59,484 nt of DNA from Candidatus Parcubacteria bacterium (GCA_023137175.1 JAGLPU010000021.1:1-59484); one strand, 5' to 3'; shown: positions 49,740 through 58,997, numbered from the stretch's first letter. Made by a program: numbers and translations. Notes: a model not told the origin generated them from the sequence alone.

Positions 49740-52115
49740 ATGAAAAAAAACATTCTATGGTTTTCAGAAGTTTGCTCTAAAGATGTTCCATTAGTTGGAG
49801 GCAAGAACGCTTCTTTGGGAGAGATGTATTCTGAATTAATAAGAAAAGGAATTAATATTCCCAATGGTTTTATTTTAACTGCTGACGCTTATTGGTATTT
49901 TTTAAAAGCGAATAAAATAGATGCAAAACTGAAAGAGATTTTTAAAAAATTCAAACCGGGAGATATCAAAAACCTTCAGAAGACAGGTTTGGCTGCGCGC
50001 AAACTGGTTTTGGGAGCTAAGTTTCCCGCAGACATGGAAAAAGACATCAGGGAAAATTATCGCCGAATGTCTAAAGAATATAAACAAAAAAATGTTGATG
50101 TCTCTGTTCGTTCTTCGGCTACGGCCGAGGATTTGCCCGATGCCAGTTTCGCGGGTCAGCACGAAACTTATCTTAATGTTTTTGGAGAAAAAAACTTGTT
50201 GCAAACAGTTAAAAAATGTATTGCTTCTTTATTTACTGACAGGGCAATTTCTTACCGGGAGGGAAAAGGATTCAAGCATATGGAAGTTGCTCTTTCAGTT
50301 GGTGTTCAAAAAATGATTAGAAGCGATTTGTCTTCTTCCGGGATAATGTTCACTTTGGATACGGAAACCGGTTTTCGCGAGGCGGTTTTGATCAATTCCA
50401 TCTGGGGGATTGGCGAGATGATTGTCCAGGGGAGAATTACGCCAGATGAATTTTTTGTTTTCAAGCCGACCTTAAAGCAGGGATATAAGTCCATCTTTTT
50501 AAAGAATTTAGGCAGAAAAAACAAAAAATATATTTACGATAAAAATAGCGGGATTAAAGAAGTTGCGGTCAAACCGAAAGACCAATTAAGGTTTTCTTTG
50601 GAAGATAAGGACATTCTGACTTTGGCTAAATGGGGCTGCCAGATTGAAAAGCATTATGGACGGCCTCAAGATATTGAATGGGCAAAAGACGGTCAGACTG
50701 GCCAGTTGTTTATTGTTCAGGCCAGGCCGGAAACAATTCATGCTTTGAATATCAAGTCCTATGAGGAGTATAAGATAAAAACCAAAAACAAGCCAATTCT
50801 AACCGGTATTGCCATTGGCGAGAAAATTGGACAAGGGAAAGTAAGAGTTATCCCTGATGTTGCTAAAATTGCTGATTTTAAGCCGGGAGAAATTTTAGTG
50901 ACTAAAATTACTGATCCTGATTGGGTTCCAATAATGCGTCAGGCGGCGGCAATTATTACCAATGAGGGAGGAAAGACTTGCCATTCGGCCATAGTTGCCA
51001 GAGAATTGGGCATACCTTGCATAGTGGGAACAAAAAATGCCACCAGTATCTTGAAGACAGGGCAGATTGTAACGGCCGATTGTACTCAAGGCCTTTATGG
51101 TAGAGTTTATCAGGACAAAATTCCTTTTGAAGTCAAGAAGTATGATTTGAAAAAAATTCCCAAGCTCAAGACTAAAATAATGATTAATATTGCCGCGCCG
51201 GAAATTGCCTTTAAAACTTCTTTTTTGCCCAATGATGGAGTTGGATTGGCCAGAGAGGAGTTTATTATCGCTGAAAAAATTAGAATTCATCCTTTGGCCT
51301 TGTATCATTATGATAAGTTATTGGATTTTGGGCCGAGGATTAAGGTAGGGCCGATTATTAAAGAAATTAAAGAAATTACCATAGAACACCAAAACAAAAG
51401 AGATTATTTTGTTAAAGAATTGGCCGAGGGAGTCGCTCAGATTGCGGCGGCTTTTTATCCCAAGAAAGTTATTGTCAGACTTTCGGATTTCAAAACCAAT
51501 GAGTATAAAAATTTAATCGGCGGAGAATTGTTTGAAAAAGAGGAAGCAAATCCAATGATGGGCTTTAGGGGAGCTTGCCGTTATTTAGATAAAGGATATC
51601 AGCCGGCTTTTAAAATGGAATGTCAGGCAATAAAAAGAGTCAGAGAAATTTTTGGTTTGATCAATGTTGCCGTTATGATTCCTTTTTGCCGGACAGTGGC
51701 GGAAGGGAAGCAGGTTTTACATTTGATGAAAGAATTCGGCCTAACTAAAGGGGAAAATGGATTAGAAGTTGTTGTAATGTGCGAAATTCCTGCTAATGTG
51801 ATTTTAGCTGACGAGTTTTTGGATATTTTTGACGGGATGAGCATTGGTTCCAACGATTTGACTCAGCTTTCTTTAGGCTTAGACAGAGATAACGCCAATA
51901 TCGCTTATATCGGCGATGAACGCAACGAAGCAGTCAAAAAAATGATTGCCGAGGTTATTAAAGTCTGCAAAAGAAGAAAGAAATATATTGGCATTTGCGG
52001 AGAAGCCCCTTCAACTTATAAGGAGTTTGCCAAGTTTTTAGCGGACCAAGGTATTGAGTCGATGTCCTTGAATCCAGCGACAGTAATTAAAACTATTTTA
52101 AATTTAGCTGAATAA
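49740..52115 (+). CDS. ppsA: Phosphoenolpyruvate synthase
   Basis: Converts pyruvate plus ATP to PEP, AMP and Pi, the bypass of pyruvate kinase in gluconeogenesis. 791 aa: N-terminal ATP-grasp domain (VRSSATAEDLPDASFAGQHETYLN), the phosphohistidine domain with catalytic His in GGKTCHSAIVARELGIP, and C-terminal TIM barrel with GSNDLTQLSLGLDRD and the active Cys in GICGEAPS. Complete. Links the acs product route with fbp and aldolase downstream. Confidence 0.95.
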   Translation: MKKNILWFSEVCSKDVPLVGGKNASLGEMYSELIRKGINIPNGFILTADAYWYFLKANKIDAKLKEIFKKFKPGDIKNLQKTGLAARKLVLGAKFPADMEKDIRENYRRMSKEYKQKNVDVSVRSSATAEDLPDASFAGQHETYLNVFGEKNLLQTVKKCIASLFTDRAISYREGKGFKHMEVALSVGVQKMIRSDLSSSGIMFTLDTETGFREAVLINSIWGIGEMIVQGRITPDEFFVFKPTLKQGYKSIFLKNLGRKNKKYIYDKNSGIKEVAVKPKDQLRFSLEDKDILTLAKWGCQIEKHYGRPQDIEWAKDGQTGQLFIVQARPETIHALNIKSYEEYKIKTKNKPILTGIAIGEKIGQGKVRVIPDVAKIADFKPGEILVTKITDPDWVPIMRQAAAIITNEGGKTCHSAIVARELGIPCIVGTKNATSILKTGQIVTADCTQGLYGRVYQDKIPFEVKKYDLKKIPKLKTKIMINIAAPEIAFKTSFLPNDGVGLAREEFIIAEKIRIHPLALYHYDKLLDFGPRIKVGPIIKEIKEITIEHQNKRDYFVKELAEGVAQIAAAFYPKKVIVRLSDFKTNEYKNLIGGELFEKEEANPMMGFRGACRYLDKGYQPAFKMECQAIKRVREIFGLINVAVMIPFCRTVAEGKQVLHLMKEFGLTKGENGLEVVVMCEIPANVILADEFLDIFDGMSIGSNDLTQLSLGLDRDNANIAYIGDERNEAVKKMIAEVIKVCKRRKKYIGICGEAPSTYKEFAKFLADQGIESMSLNPATVIKTILNLAE

Positions 52116-52119
52116 ATTT

Positions 52120-52998
52120 ATGGCCAAAACTTTAAAAGAGCACTTAGAAACAACAGACAGCGAGCTTGCTTTTTTGATTATTAAAATAGGCGAGATTGCG
52201 AATATTATTAGCAGTGAGCTTCCTTATCGTCGGGGCAAGGCAGACACTAAGAATGTTTTTGGTGAAGTTCAGTTAGTCGCCGATAAATGGGCGGATGAAT
52301 GCTTGATTGATGAATTAAGAAAGACGGGAATAGTTAAAACAATAGTGTCGGAAGAGCATCCGGATATAGTGGAAATTAATAAGCAGGGAAGATATAATGT
52401 TACTTTAGATCCTTTGGACGGTTCTTCAAATATTGAGACCAATAATTCAGTGGGAATAATAGTGGGGATATATAAGGAAGATTTGCCAACTCAGGGAAAG
52501 CATCAAGTAGCCGCCATGTATATTCTATACGGTCCGACAACAACTTTGGTTTATACGACCTTAAACGGCGTTCATGAATTTTTGTGGACCAAAGAAGGAT
52601 TTGTATTGAGGGAGGAAAACATTAAGATCCCGGAGCCAGGCCGATTATACAGCATTGGCGGATTGCGCAAAGATTGGTTGCCAAAATTCAAGGAGTATAT
52701 TGAAGGATTAGAGAATAAAGGTTCTAAACTGCGCTATGGAGGTTCGTTTGTGGGAGACTTTAACCAGGTGCTCCATTACGGAGGAATATTTTCTTATCCG
52801 GCCTTAACCAGCAAACCGCAAGGAAAATTAAGGCTGCTAGTTGAGGCTTTTCCTATGTCTTTGATAATTGAACAGGCCGGCGGTGCTTCAAGCAACGGAG
52901 AGAAATCAATTTTAGAAATTGAGCCGAAAAACTTGAACCAAAGAACTCCGGTTTATGTGGGCAATCAGAATTTAGTAGATAAAATAGAAAAACTATAA
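52120..52998 (+). CDS. fbp: Fructose-1,6-bisphosphatase class 1
   Basis: 292 aa. Metal-binding motif EEHPD (residue ~80), DPLDGSSNIETN, and LVEAFPMSLIIEQAGGASSNG. Hydrolyses FBP to F6P, the committed step of gluconeogenesis. Somewhat shorter than E. coli Fbp (332 aa); N-terminal regulatory region reduced. Between ppsA and aldolase, 4 nt after ppsA. Confidence 0.92.
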   Translation: MAKTLKEHLETTDSELAFLIIKIGEIANIISSELPYRRGKADTKNVFGEVQLVADKWADECLIDELRKTGIVKTIVSEEHPDIVEINKQGRYNVTLDPLDGSSNIETNNSVGIIVGIYKEDLPTQGKHQVAAMYILYGPTTTLVYTTLNGVHEFLWTKEGFVLREENIKIPEPGRLYSIGGLRKDWLPKFKEYIEGLENKGSKLRYGGSFVGDFNQVLHYGGIFSYPALTSKPQGKLRLLVEAFPMSLIIEQAGGASSNGEKSILEIEPKNLNQRTPVYVGNQNLVDKIEKL

Positions 52999-53015
52999 TT
53001 AAAATAAATAAAAAT

Positions 53016-53924
53016 ATGAAAAAAACAGACATTAAAGTTCCCTTAGATGTTCCTAAAAAATTTAAGGCGAAATATATTAAAAACTATTTAGATATTACCC
53101 GAAATTCGGGAAGGTTAATGCTTTTTGCCGGTGACCAAAAATTAGAGCATCTTAATAATGATTTTTACGGCAAAGGGATTCATGTTGATGACGCAAATCC
53201 CGAGCACCTTTTTAGAATTGCCGGCAAGGCAAAGATTGGAGTGTTCGCCACTCAGTTGGGGCTTGTCGCCAAATATGGAGAAGATTATAAGAAGGTTCCG
53301 TATTTAGTGAAGCTTAACTCTAAAACGAATCTGGTGAAAACGGCTCAGCAGGATCCCTATAATGACAATATAACCGAAGTTGAACAGGTAGTTGAGTTTC
53401 AAAAAAACTCAGGATTAAAAATTTTGGCCGTGGGTTTTACTATTTATCTCGGCAGCGAATACGAAAGAGAAATGTTGAAAAAAGCGGCACAGGCGGTTTA
53501 TCAAGCTCATCAATATGGATTACTAACAGTCCTTTGGATTTATCCGCGAGGAAAAGCTGTTGCTGACGAGAAAGATCCGCATTTAATTGCTGGAGCTACT
53601 GGAGCGGCAGTATGTTTAGGAGCTGACTTTGTTAAAGTTAATTATTCCAAACAGGCAGGGAAAGAATCAAAAGAAATTTTTAAAGAAGCGGTTGCCGCCG
53701 CTGGCAGAACCGGCGTCGTTTGTGCCGGCGGTTCTTCTACTGATGTGGAATCTTTTCTACAGCGGCTTTGCGATCAGATTCAGAGCGGCGCTTGCGGAAA
53801 TGCTACCGGAAGAAACATCCATCAAAAAAGCTTGGCCGAAGCAGTCAGGATGTGTAATGCAATTTACGCTATAACCGTAGAAAATAAAACTATTAAACAG
53901 GCTTTGCAGATTTATCAGAAATAA
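53016..53924 (+). CDS. fbaB: Class I fructose-bisphosphate aldolase (DhnA/archaeal type)
   Basis: 302 aa. Beta/alpha barrel of the DhnA family: phosphate-binding and Schiff-base regions LMLFAGDQKLEH, VLWIYPRGKAV, the catalytic Lys207 in GADFVKVNYS and VCAGGSST. It forms/cleaves FBP, completing the gluconeogenic run. Its archaeal relatives include ADH synthase, which makes the substrate of DHQ synthase II, and a side reaction of this aldolase yields 6-deoxy-5-ketofructose-1-phosphate in Methanocaldococcus. So it could serve the aromatic module at 1-3.3 kb too (inference). FBP aldolase preferred because of the fbp neighbour. Confidence 0.8.
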   Translation: MKKTDIKVPLDVPKKFKAKYIKNYLDITRNSGRLMLFAGDQKLEHLNNDFYGKGIHVDDANPEHLFRIAGKAKIGVFATQLGLVAKYGEDYKKVPYLVKLNSKTNLVKTAQQDPYNDNITEVEQVVEFQKNSGLKILAVGFTIYLGSEYEREMLKKAAQAVYQAHQYGLLTVLWIYPRGKAVADEKDPHLIAGATGAAVCLGADFVKVNYSKQAGKESKEIFKEAVAAAGRTGVVCAGGSSTDVESFLQRLCDQIQSGACGNATGRNIHQKSLAEAVRMCNAIYAITVENKTIKQALQIYQK

Positions 53925-53925
53925 C

Positions 53926-53953
53926 TTGCTTTTTTTAGAGAAAATGGTAAACT
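53926..53953 (+). promoter_or_regulatory. Promoter of rplY, TTGCTT-N16-TAAACT with TGG extension
   Basis: TTGCTT 53926-53931, TGG 53945-53947, TAAACT 53948-53953; predicted start about 53960, 26-nt leader. Confidence 0.5.
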
Positions 53954-53985
53954 CTTAATATTCAAATTAATCAAATATAAACATT

Positions 53986-54642
53986 ATGTCAGTTCTTGTA
54001 GCAAAAATTAGAGATAAAAAGGAAACTCCATCGGCTCTAAGGAAGAAGGGTTTTTTGCCTATTGTTTTATATGGAGTAGGGACGGAAAATTTGTCTTTGA
54101 AAGTTGACTTAAAAGAGTTTAAAAAGATTTATCAGAAAGCAGGGGAAAGTTCTTTAATTCCTTTACAGATCGAAGGAGGAAAAGAAGAATCATTAATTTT
54201 GATTCACGACATTCAACATCATCCATTGACAGATGAAATTATACATGTCGACCTGTACAAGCCGAATTTGAAAAAAGAAACAGAGGCTGCTGTTCCTTTG
54301 GAGTTTATCGGAGAATCGCCTGCAGTTAAAAACCTTGAAGGAACTTTAGTTAAAAATATCCAAGAAATTGAAGTTAAGGCCTTGCCACAAAATCTTCCTC
54401 ATGAGATTAAAGTAAACATAGAAAAATTAGAGACATTTGAAGACAATATTTTGATTAAAGACTTAGATATTCCCAAGGAAGTAGAGGTTTTAAAAGAGGA
54501 AAATGAAATTGTGGCTTCAGTCACTCCTCCAGCAAAAGTAGATGAAGAGCTCGAAAAACCGATTGAAGAAAAGGTAGAAGAAGTGGAAAAGGTAGAAGAA
54601 AAGAAAGAAGAAGTGGAACCGGAAGGAGATAAAGAAAAATAA
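53986..54642 (+). CDS. rplY: 50S ribosomal protein L25/CTC
   Basis: Binds 5S rRNA. 218 aa: N-terminal L25 domain (VAKIRDKKETPSALRKKGFLPIVLYG, 5S-binding loop) and C-terminal TL5 domain, then an acidic Glu/Lys-rich tail (about 185-218). Long CTC form. Starts a new transcript after the aldolase. Confidence 0.93.
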   Translation: MSVLVAKIRDKKETPSALRKKGFLPIVLYGVGTENLSLKVDLKEFKKIYQKAGESSLIPLQIEGGKEESLILIHDIQHHPLTDEIIHVDLYKPNLKKETEAAVPLEFIGESPAVKNLEGTLVKNIQEIEVKALPQNLPHEIKVNIEKLETFEDNILIKDLDIPKEVEVLKEENEIVASVTPPAKVDEELEKPIEEKVEEVEKVEEKKEEVEPEGDKEK

Positions 54643-54651
54643 TTAAAACAT

Positions 54652-56139
54652 ATGTTTTTCCGCGCTTCAAAATTAATTTTCTTATTCGTTGTATTGCCGG
54701 CTTTAATTTTGCCGGCTTTTTTTCTTTTTGCTCAAGAAGATTTAGAAAATACTTGCGCCTTGGATAATATTGAAAAGCAGGAAAATATTTTATCCAGAGA
54801 AGATTATCAAAAATTATTGGAAAAATGCCAAGATTATTATGAAGAAGAAAGTATTAGGATTGAAAAGGATTTAACTAAAACCAGCCAGGAAAAGAAAACT
54901 CTGCAAAACCAAATTTATACTTTGGGCAACAAAATTAAAAACTTAGATTATCAAATTTATCAAAGTAGTTTAATGATTGAAGACTTAAGCTTACAGATTG
55001 AAGATACGGAAGTTTCTATTGATAAAACTTCTTTAGGGATTGAGGATTCTAAAGAGAAACTGGGTAATATTTTAAGAACAATCCACAAAGAAGACCAGAA
55101 ATCAATCGTAGAGGTATTTTTCGAGGAAGATAAACTTTCTGATTTTTTTAACGATTTAGTGGCTTTAGAGGCGTTAAATATTGAAAGTAAAGAGTTATTG
55201 GAAAATGTAAAAGATTTAAAATATTATTTAGAGAACCAAAAAGTTTCTTTGGATGGCGAAAAAATAGGATTGGAAAAAACAGTAAGCATTAACAGTATTC
55301 AGAAAAAGGAAAATGCCAATGTAAAAAAAGAGCATGAGGGTCTACTTAAAATGACAGAAGCTGAGTATCAAAAATCTCTTGTAGAGAAAGAGGAAGCAGA
55401 AATTGCGGCAGCTGAGATTGCGGCCCGGATTTTCAAGTTAGTAGGAGTTCCTGACGCGCCGACTTTTGGTGAAGCTATCAGCATTGCCAAGCTTGTCACT
55501 GACAGGGTCGAAATTCGTCCTGCTTTTTTGCTAGCTATAATCAGCCAGGAGTCTGCTCTTGGAAGGAATGTAGGTCAGTGTTATATAACTGATGCAGAAA
55601 GAGGCGGTGGTATTTATAAAAGCGGCAAGCCGGTAGACCGGATTATACACTATATCCGTGATTTACCGCCTTTTCTAGAAATAACGGAAAAACTAGGAAT
55701 GGATTTTACAAAAACCCCTGTTTCTTGCTGGATTCCAAATTGCATAAATAATTCGTCTTTTTGCGGAGCCTCGGTAGATAACAGCGGAAACATCAATTGT
55801 TACAAGAGCGGATATGTGCCTTTTGGCTTTGGCGGAGCAATGGGTCCGGCACAGTTTATTCCCAGCACTTGGGTATTATTTGAAGACAGAGTCAAATCCT
55901 ATACAGGTAGCGATATTCCCAATCCTTGGAATATAAAAGACGCTTTTACTGCTTCCGCTTTATATTTATATGATCTTGGCGCTTCTGCCCAAACTAGAAC
56001 ATCAGAAGCTAACGCAGCTTCCAGATATTATGGAGGTTCAAGTAGTTATGCCCGACAAGTGGCTAACCGAGCCGATTGTATACAGGCTTTTATTGATAAA
56101 GGAACTATGTCTTCCTATTGCAATGGATTGATATTCTAA
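54652..56139 (+). CDS. Secreted coiled-coil lytic transglycosylase
   Basis: 495 aa. Signal peptide (1-28, FLFVVLPALILPAFFLFAQ). Residues about 40-250 are a long coiled coil of EnvC/NlpD-activator type (TLQNQIYTLGNKIKNLDYQIYQS...). Residues about 265-490 form a lysozyme-like domain with catalytic Glu in LLAIISQESALGRN and the GAMGPAQFIPSTW motif of MltB/SLT enzymes. Four extra Cys between 365 and 385 probably form disulfides. Likely cuts peptidoglycan glycan strands during growth or pilus passage, with the coiled coil regulating it. Confidence 0.85.
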   Translation: MFFRASKLIFLFVVLPALILPAFFLFAQEDLENTCALDNIEKQENILSREDYQKLLEKCQDYYEEESIRIEKDLTKTSQEKKTLQNQIYTLGNKIKNLDYQIYQSSLMIEDLSLQIEDTEVSIDKTSLGIEDSKEKLGNILRTIHKEDQKSIVEVFFEEDKLSDFFNDLVALEALNIESKELLENVKDLKYYLENQKVSLDGEKIGLEKTVSINSIQKKENANVKKEHEGLLKMTEAEYQKSLVEKEEAEIAAAEIAARIFKLVGVPDAPTFGEAISIAKLVTDRVEIRPAFLLAIISQESALGRNVGQCYITDAERGGGIYKSGKPVDRIIHYIRDLPPFLEITEKLGMDFTKTPVSCWIPNCINNSSFCGASVDNSGNINCYKSGYVPFGFGGAMGPAQFIPSTWVLFEDRVKSYTGSDIPNPWNIKDAFTASALYLYDLGASAQTRTSEANAASRYYGGSSSYARQVANRADCIQAFIDKGTMSSYCNGLIF

Positions 56140-56145
56140 TGAAAA

Positions 56146-56171
56146 ACGCTGTAATCCAGCGTCCTTTTTTT
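56146..56171. terminator. Bidirectional terminator between transglycosylase and prfA
   Basis: Stem ACGCTG / CAGCGT with loop TAATC; T-run on the plus strand (CCTTTTTTT) and TTTTC on the minus strand, serving both convergent genes. Confidence 0.75.
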
Positions 56172-57234
56172 ATTCTGCTAATCCTTTTTTCAAGCTCGTA
56201 ACAATCTGGTCCATTTCTCCGGCCATGATTTTTTCAATATTGTGCCAGTTTTTTTTGATGCGATGGTCCGTAATTCTGTCCTGGGGGAAATTATAGGTTC
56301 TTATTTTCTCTGATCTTGTTCCCCAGCCGACTTGAGCTTTTCTATTTCCGGCACTTTTTTCTTCCTCTTCAGTCCGTTTTTTTTCCAGTAATCGTGCCTC
56401 TAAAATGGCCATGGCGTTTTCTTTGTTTGCCAGTTGATTCCTGGCTGTTTGGGAAGCTACAACCATTCCTGTTGGCAAATGAGTAATTCTGATGGCTGTT
56501 TCTCTTTTATTAACATTTTGGCCTCCCGGTCCGGAAGATCTAAAAATATCAATTCTTAAATCTGCCGAGCTTATTTTTATTTCCGTTTTTTTAGGTCGGA
56601 GCATAATTGCTACAGTTGCTGTGGAAGTATGAATTCTGCCATTTTTTTCAGTTTCCGGTATCCGCTGGACTCGATGGACTCCTCCTTCGTATTTAAGAGA
56701 AGCAAAGACGTCATCTCCTTTGATCTCAAAGCTTATTTCCTTGGTTCCTCCAATTTCGTTACGAGAAGAATTCAAGACCTTTTCTTTCCAGCCTTTGATT
56801 TGAGCATAGCGGGAATACATCCGATAAAGATTGGCCGCAAATAAGGCGGCCTCATCTCCTCCTGTTCCGGCTCTAATCTCCATAATTATTGTATTGTTTT
56901 GTTTTTCTGGACTTACCTCTTCAACTGATTCTTCTGGATTTAATTCTTTTTCCAGTTCTGTTTCCATATTCTTTTGCTTGATTAGCAGGGAATTTAATTC
57001 TTCCTGGGCCAGGCTGGAAAATTCTGCATCTTCATTGGCACTTAAGATTGCTCTATTTTCTTCAATTTGATTTTTAATATCTTCAATTTCTTTTTCTTTT
57101 TCTATGGTTTTTTCCAAAGAAGTTTTTCTTTTGGAAAGTTCTTCAAATTTTTCCCAATCAGAAATAAGCTCAGGATCACTGAGCTTATTTAATATTTCCT
57201 GATATTCTTTTTTAAGTTCACTAACGCTAGGCAT
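56170..57234 (-). CDS. prfA: Peptide chain release factor 1
   Basis: Reads UAA/UAG stops. 354 aa. GGQ loop in SSGPGGQNVNKRETAIR, N-terminal helical domain, tripeptide region in domain 2 and C-terminal TYNFPQDRITDHRI. The presence of RF1 together with many TGA stops implies RF2 is also encoded and that TGA is not recoded. Start ATG 57234; rpmE stop overlaps it by 1 nt. Confidence 0.95.
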   Translation of the reverse strand: MPSVSELKKEYQEILNKLSDPELISDWEKFEELSKRKTSLEKTIEKEKEIEDIKNQIEENRAILSANEDAEFSSLAQEELNSLLIKQKNMETELEKELNPEESVEEVSPEKQNNTIIMEIRAGTGGDEAALFAANLYRMYSRYAQIKGWKEKVLNSSRNEIGGTKEISFEIKGDDVFASLKYEGGVHRVQRIPETEKNGRIHTSTATVAIMLRPKKTEIKISSADLRIDIFRSSGPGGQNVNKRETAIRITHLPTGMVVASQTARNQLANKENAMAILEARLLEKKRTEEEEKSAGNRKAQVGWGTRSEKIRTYNFPQDRITDHRIKKNWHNIEKIMAGEMDQIVTSLKKGLAE

Positions 57235-57479
57235 TATTTTTTACTCTTTTCTCTTGTTTTTTTAGCTTTAACGCCTTGCTTTTTTTCCAGCCTCTTTTTG
57301 AATTTATCCACTCTTCCCATAGTGTCCATAATTTTTGTCTTACCCGTATAAAAAGGATGGCATTGAGAACACACTTCAGTTTCAATGAATTCTTTAGTGG
57401 AACCAATGTCAAAAGTGTTCCCGCAAGCGCATTTAGCAGTTGCCTTGCTATAGTATTTAGGATGAATATCTTTTTTCAT
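57234..57479 (-). CDS. rpmE: 50S ribosomal protein L31
   Basis: 81 aa. [10 protein letters not shown] at the N-terminus and four zinc-ligand cysteines (CAC...CSQCH), i.e. the C+ form, with [20 protein letters not shown] and a basic C-terminal extension about 15 residues longer than typical. Co-transcribed with prfA on the minus strand. Divergent from rpsB. Confidence 0.93.
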   Translation of the reverse strand: MKKDIHPKYYSKATAKCACGNTFDIGSTKEFIETEVCSQCHPFYTGKTKIMDTMGRVDKFKKRLEKKQGVKAKKTREKSKK

Positions 57480-57486
57480 ATTTCTA

Positions 57487-57515
57487 ATACTATCAAAAAT
57501 ATTTTAAAAAATCAA
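57487..57515 (-). promoter_or_regulatory. rpmE promoter, TTGATT-N17-TAGTAT (minus strand)
   Basis: On the minus strand TTGATT at 57515-57510, TAGTAT at 57492-57487, and the ATG at 57479 is 8 nt beyond the -10: a near-leaderless start. Confidence 0.5.
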
Positions 57516-57524
57516 GACTTACAC

Positions 57525-57552
57525 TTGATTATTTTTTTTTATATGATATATT
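57525..57552 (+). promoter_or_regulatory. rpsB promoter, TTGATT-N16-TATATT with TGA extension
   Basis: TTGATT 57525-57530, TGA 57544-57546, TATATT 57547-57552. Predicted start about 57559, 3 nt before ATG 57562. Back-to-back with the rpmE promoter. Confidence 0.6.
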
Positions 57553-57561
57553 AGATTTATT

Positions 57562-58401
57562 ATGATAACAATTAAAGAGACAAAAGAAAAAGAGCTTGCC
57601 AAAAAAAGCTCTAGCATAACTTGTGATTTTGGCATTGATTTAGATGAAATGCTGAAAGCAGGAGTTCATTTCGGGCACCGTGCTTCCCAAATTCATCCCA
57701 AAATGAAACCATATATATATGGAACAAGAAGTGCTGTCCATATTATTAGCCTGGAAGCAACCGCAGAAAAATTTGAAGAGGCTTTAAGATTTATCGAAAA
57801 GCTTATCGCTGACGAGAAAAATTTGATTTTAGTAGGAACCAAAATTCAAATTAAAAATCTAGCGAAAGGCTTTGCTGAAGAATGTGGTTTTTCTTATGTG
57901 ACGGAAAGATGGATTGGAGGGACTTTTACTAATTTTGAAACCATCAAGAAAAGAGTGGAATATTTTAAAGATTTAGAAAAGAAAAAAGCAGAAGGAGGTT
58001 TAGAAAAGTACAAAAAGAAAGAGAAAATTAAAATAGATAAAGAGTTACAAAAACTTAAGACAAAGTTTGGAGGAATTAAAGATTTAGAAAAACTCCCGAA
58101 CGCTATTTTTGTTTTAGATGTTAAAAAAGATATTTTAGCTGTCAAGGAAGCTAAAATAAAAGGAGTGAAAGTTATAGGAATAATTGACACTAATGTAGAT
58201 CCTGGCTTAGTGGATTATCCTATTCCGGCGAATGACGATGCTCTTAGCTCAATAAAATATATTTTGGAAAAAGCCAAAGAAATTGTATTAAAGGCTAAAC
58301 AAGGAGTCAAAAAACCAGCCGAAGATAATAAGAAAGAAAAGCAAGCTGTCTCAGAGAAAAATGATTCAGGAACAGAGCAAGAAATTCTTAAAGAAAAATA
58401 A
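57562..58401 (+). CDS. rpsB: 30S ribosomal protein S2
   Basis: 279 aa. MLKAGVHFGHRASQIHPKMKPYIYG, WIGGTFTNF...IKKRVE, LPNAIFVLDVKKD and GIIDTNVDPGLVDYPIPANDDA are all standard S2 blocks. A short N-terminal extension (about 20 residues) and a charged C-terminal tail are extra. Operon with tsf. Confidence 0.96.
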   Translation: MITIKETKEKELAKKSSSITCDFGIDLDEMLKAGVHFGHRASQIHPKMKPYIYGTRSAVHIISLEATAEKFEEALRFIEKLIADEKNLILVGTKIQIKNLAKGFAEECGFSYVTERWIGGTFTNFETIKKRVEYFKDLEKKKAEGGLEKYKKKEKIKIDKELQKLKTKFGGIKDLEKLPNAIFVLDVKKDILAVKEAKIKGVKVIGIIDTNVDPGLVDYPIPANDDALSSIKYILEKAKEIVLKAKQGVKKPAEDNKKEKQAVSEKNDSGTEQEILKEK

Positions 58402-58405
58402 TATT

Positions 58406-58990
58406 ATGGCGAACATCGAACAAATAAAACAACTGCGTGAAGAAACTGATGTTTCTTTTATGCAGTGCAAAAAAGCTATTGAAGAAACAAATGGAGATAT
58501 TGAAGCTGCTAAGGAAATTTTGCGCAAGTGGGGTTCTCAATTGGCTCAAAAGAAATCAGATAGAGAAGTAGATCAAGGCATTATTGTAACTTATATTCAC
58601 CCTAACGGGAAAATTGGAGTAATGATGGAGTTGCTTTGCGAATCAGATTTTGTGGCAAAATCAGAAGGATTCAAAGAACTGGCACATGAAGTCTGCTTAC
58701 AGATTGCGGCCGCTAAACCTTTATATTTAAAAGAGGAAGACATCCCTGCTGAAGTTTTAGAAAAGGAGAAATGTATATACCAAGAACAAATGAAAGATAA
58801 AGATAAACCTAAAGAAATCCTTGAGCAAATTATTGCTGGCAAGATAAATAAATACGAAAAAAGAATTTCGCTTCTGTCGCAAGCATGGATTAAAGACGAA
58901 AGCAAAACAATTCAAGGATTAATTGAAGAATCCATCACCAAGCTAAAAGAGAATATTTTAGTTAAAAAATTCACTAGGTACGAAATATAA
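58406..58990 (+). CDS. tsf: Elongation factor Ts
   Basis: Nucleotide exchange factor for EF-Tu. 194 aa from ATG 58406: UBA-like N-terminal domain IKQLREETDVSFMQCKKAIEETNGDIEAAKEILRKWG, then the core with CESDFVAKSEGFKELAHEVCLQIAA. This is the short, chloroplast/Thermus-like form lacking the second core repeat. A longer frame from 58361 overlaps rpsB and is rejected. Confidence 0.94.
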   Translation: MANIEQIKQLREETDVSFMQCKKAIEETNGDIEAAKEILRKWGSQLAQKKSDREVDQGIIVTYIHPNGKIGVMMELLCESDFVAKSEGFKELAHEVCLQIAAAKPLYLKEEDIPAEVLEKEKCIYQEQMKDKDKPKEILEQIIAGKINKYEKRISLLSQAWIKDESKTIQGLIEESITKLKENILVKKFTRYEI

Positions 58991-58997
58991 TTTGATT

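Noticed and set aside
53016-53924. Aldolase as ADH synthase of the aromatic route
   Set aside because: It is in the gluconeogenic run next to fbp, and the VKVNYS context does not by itself distinguish it; kept as FBP aldolase with a possible side role.
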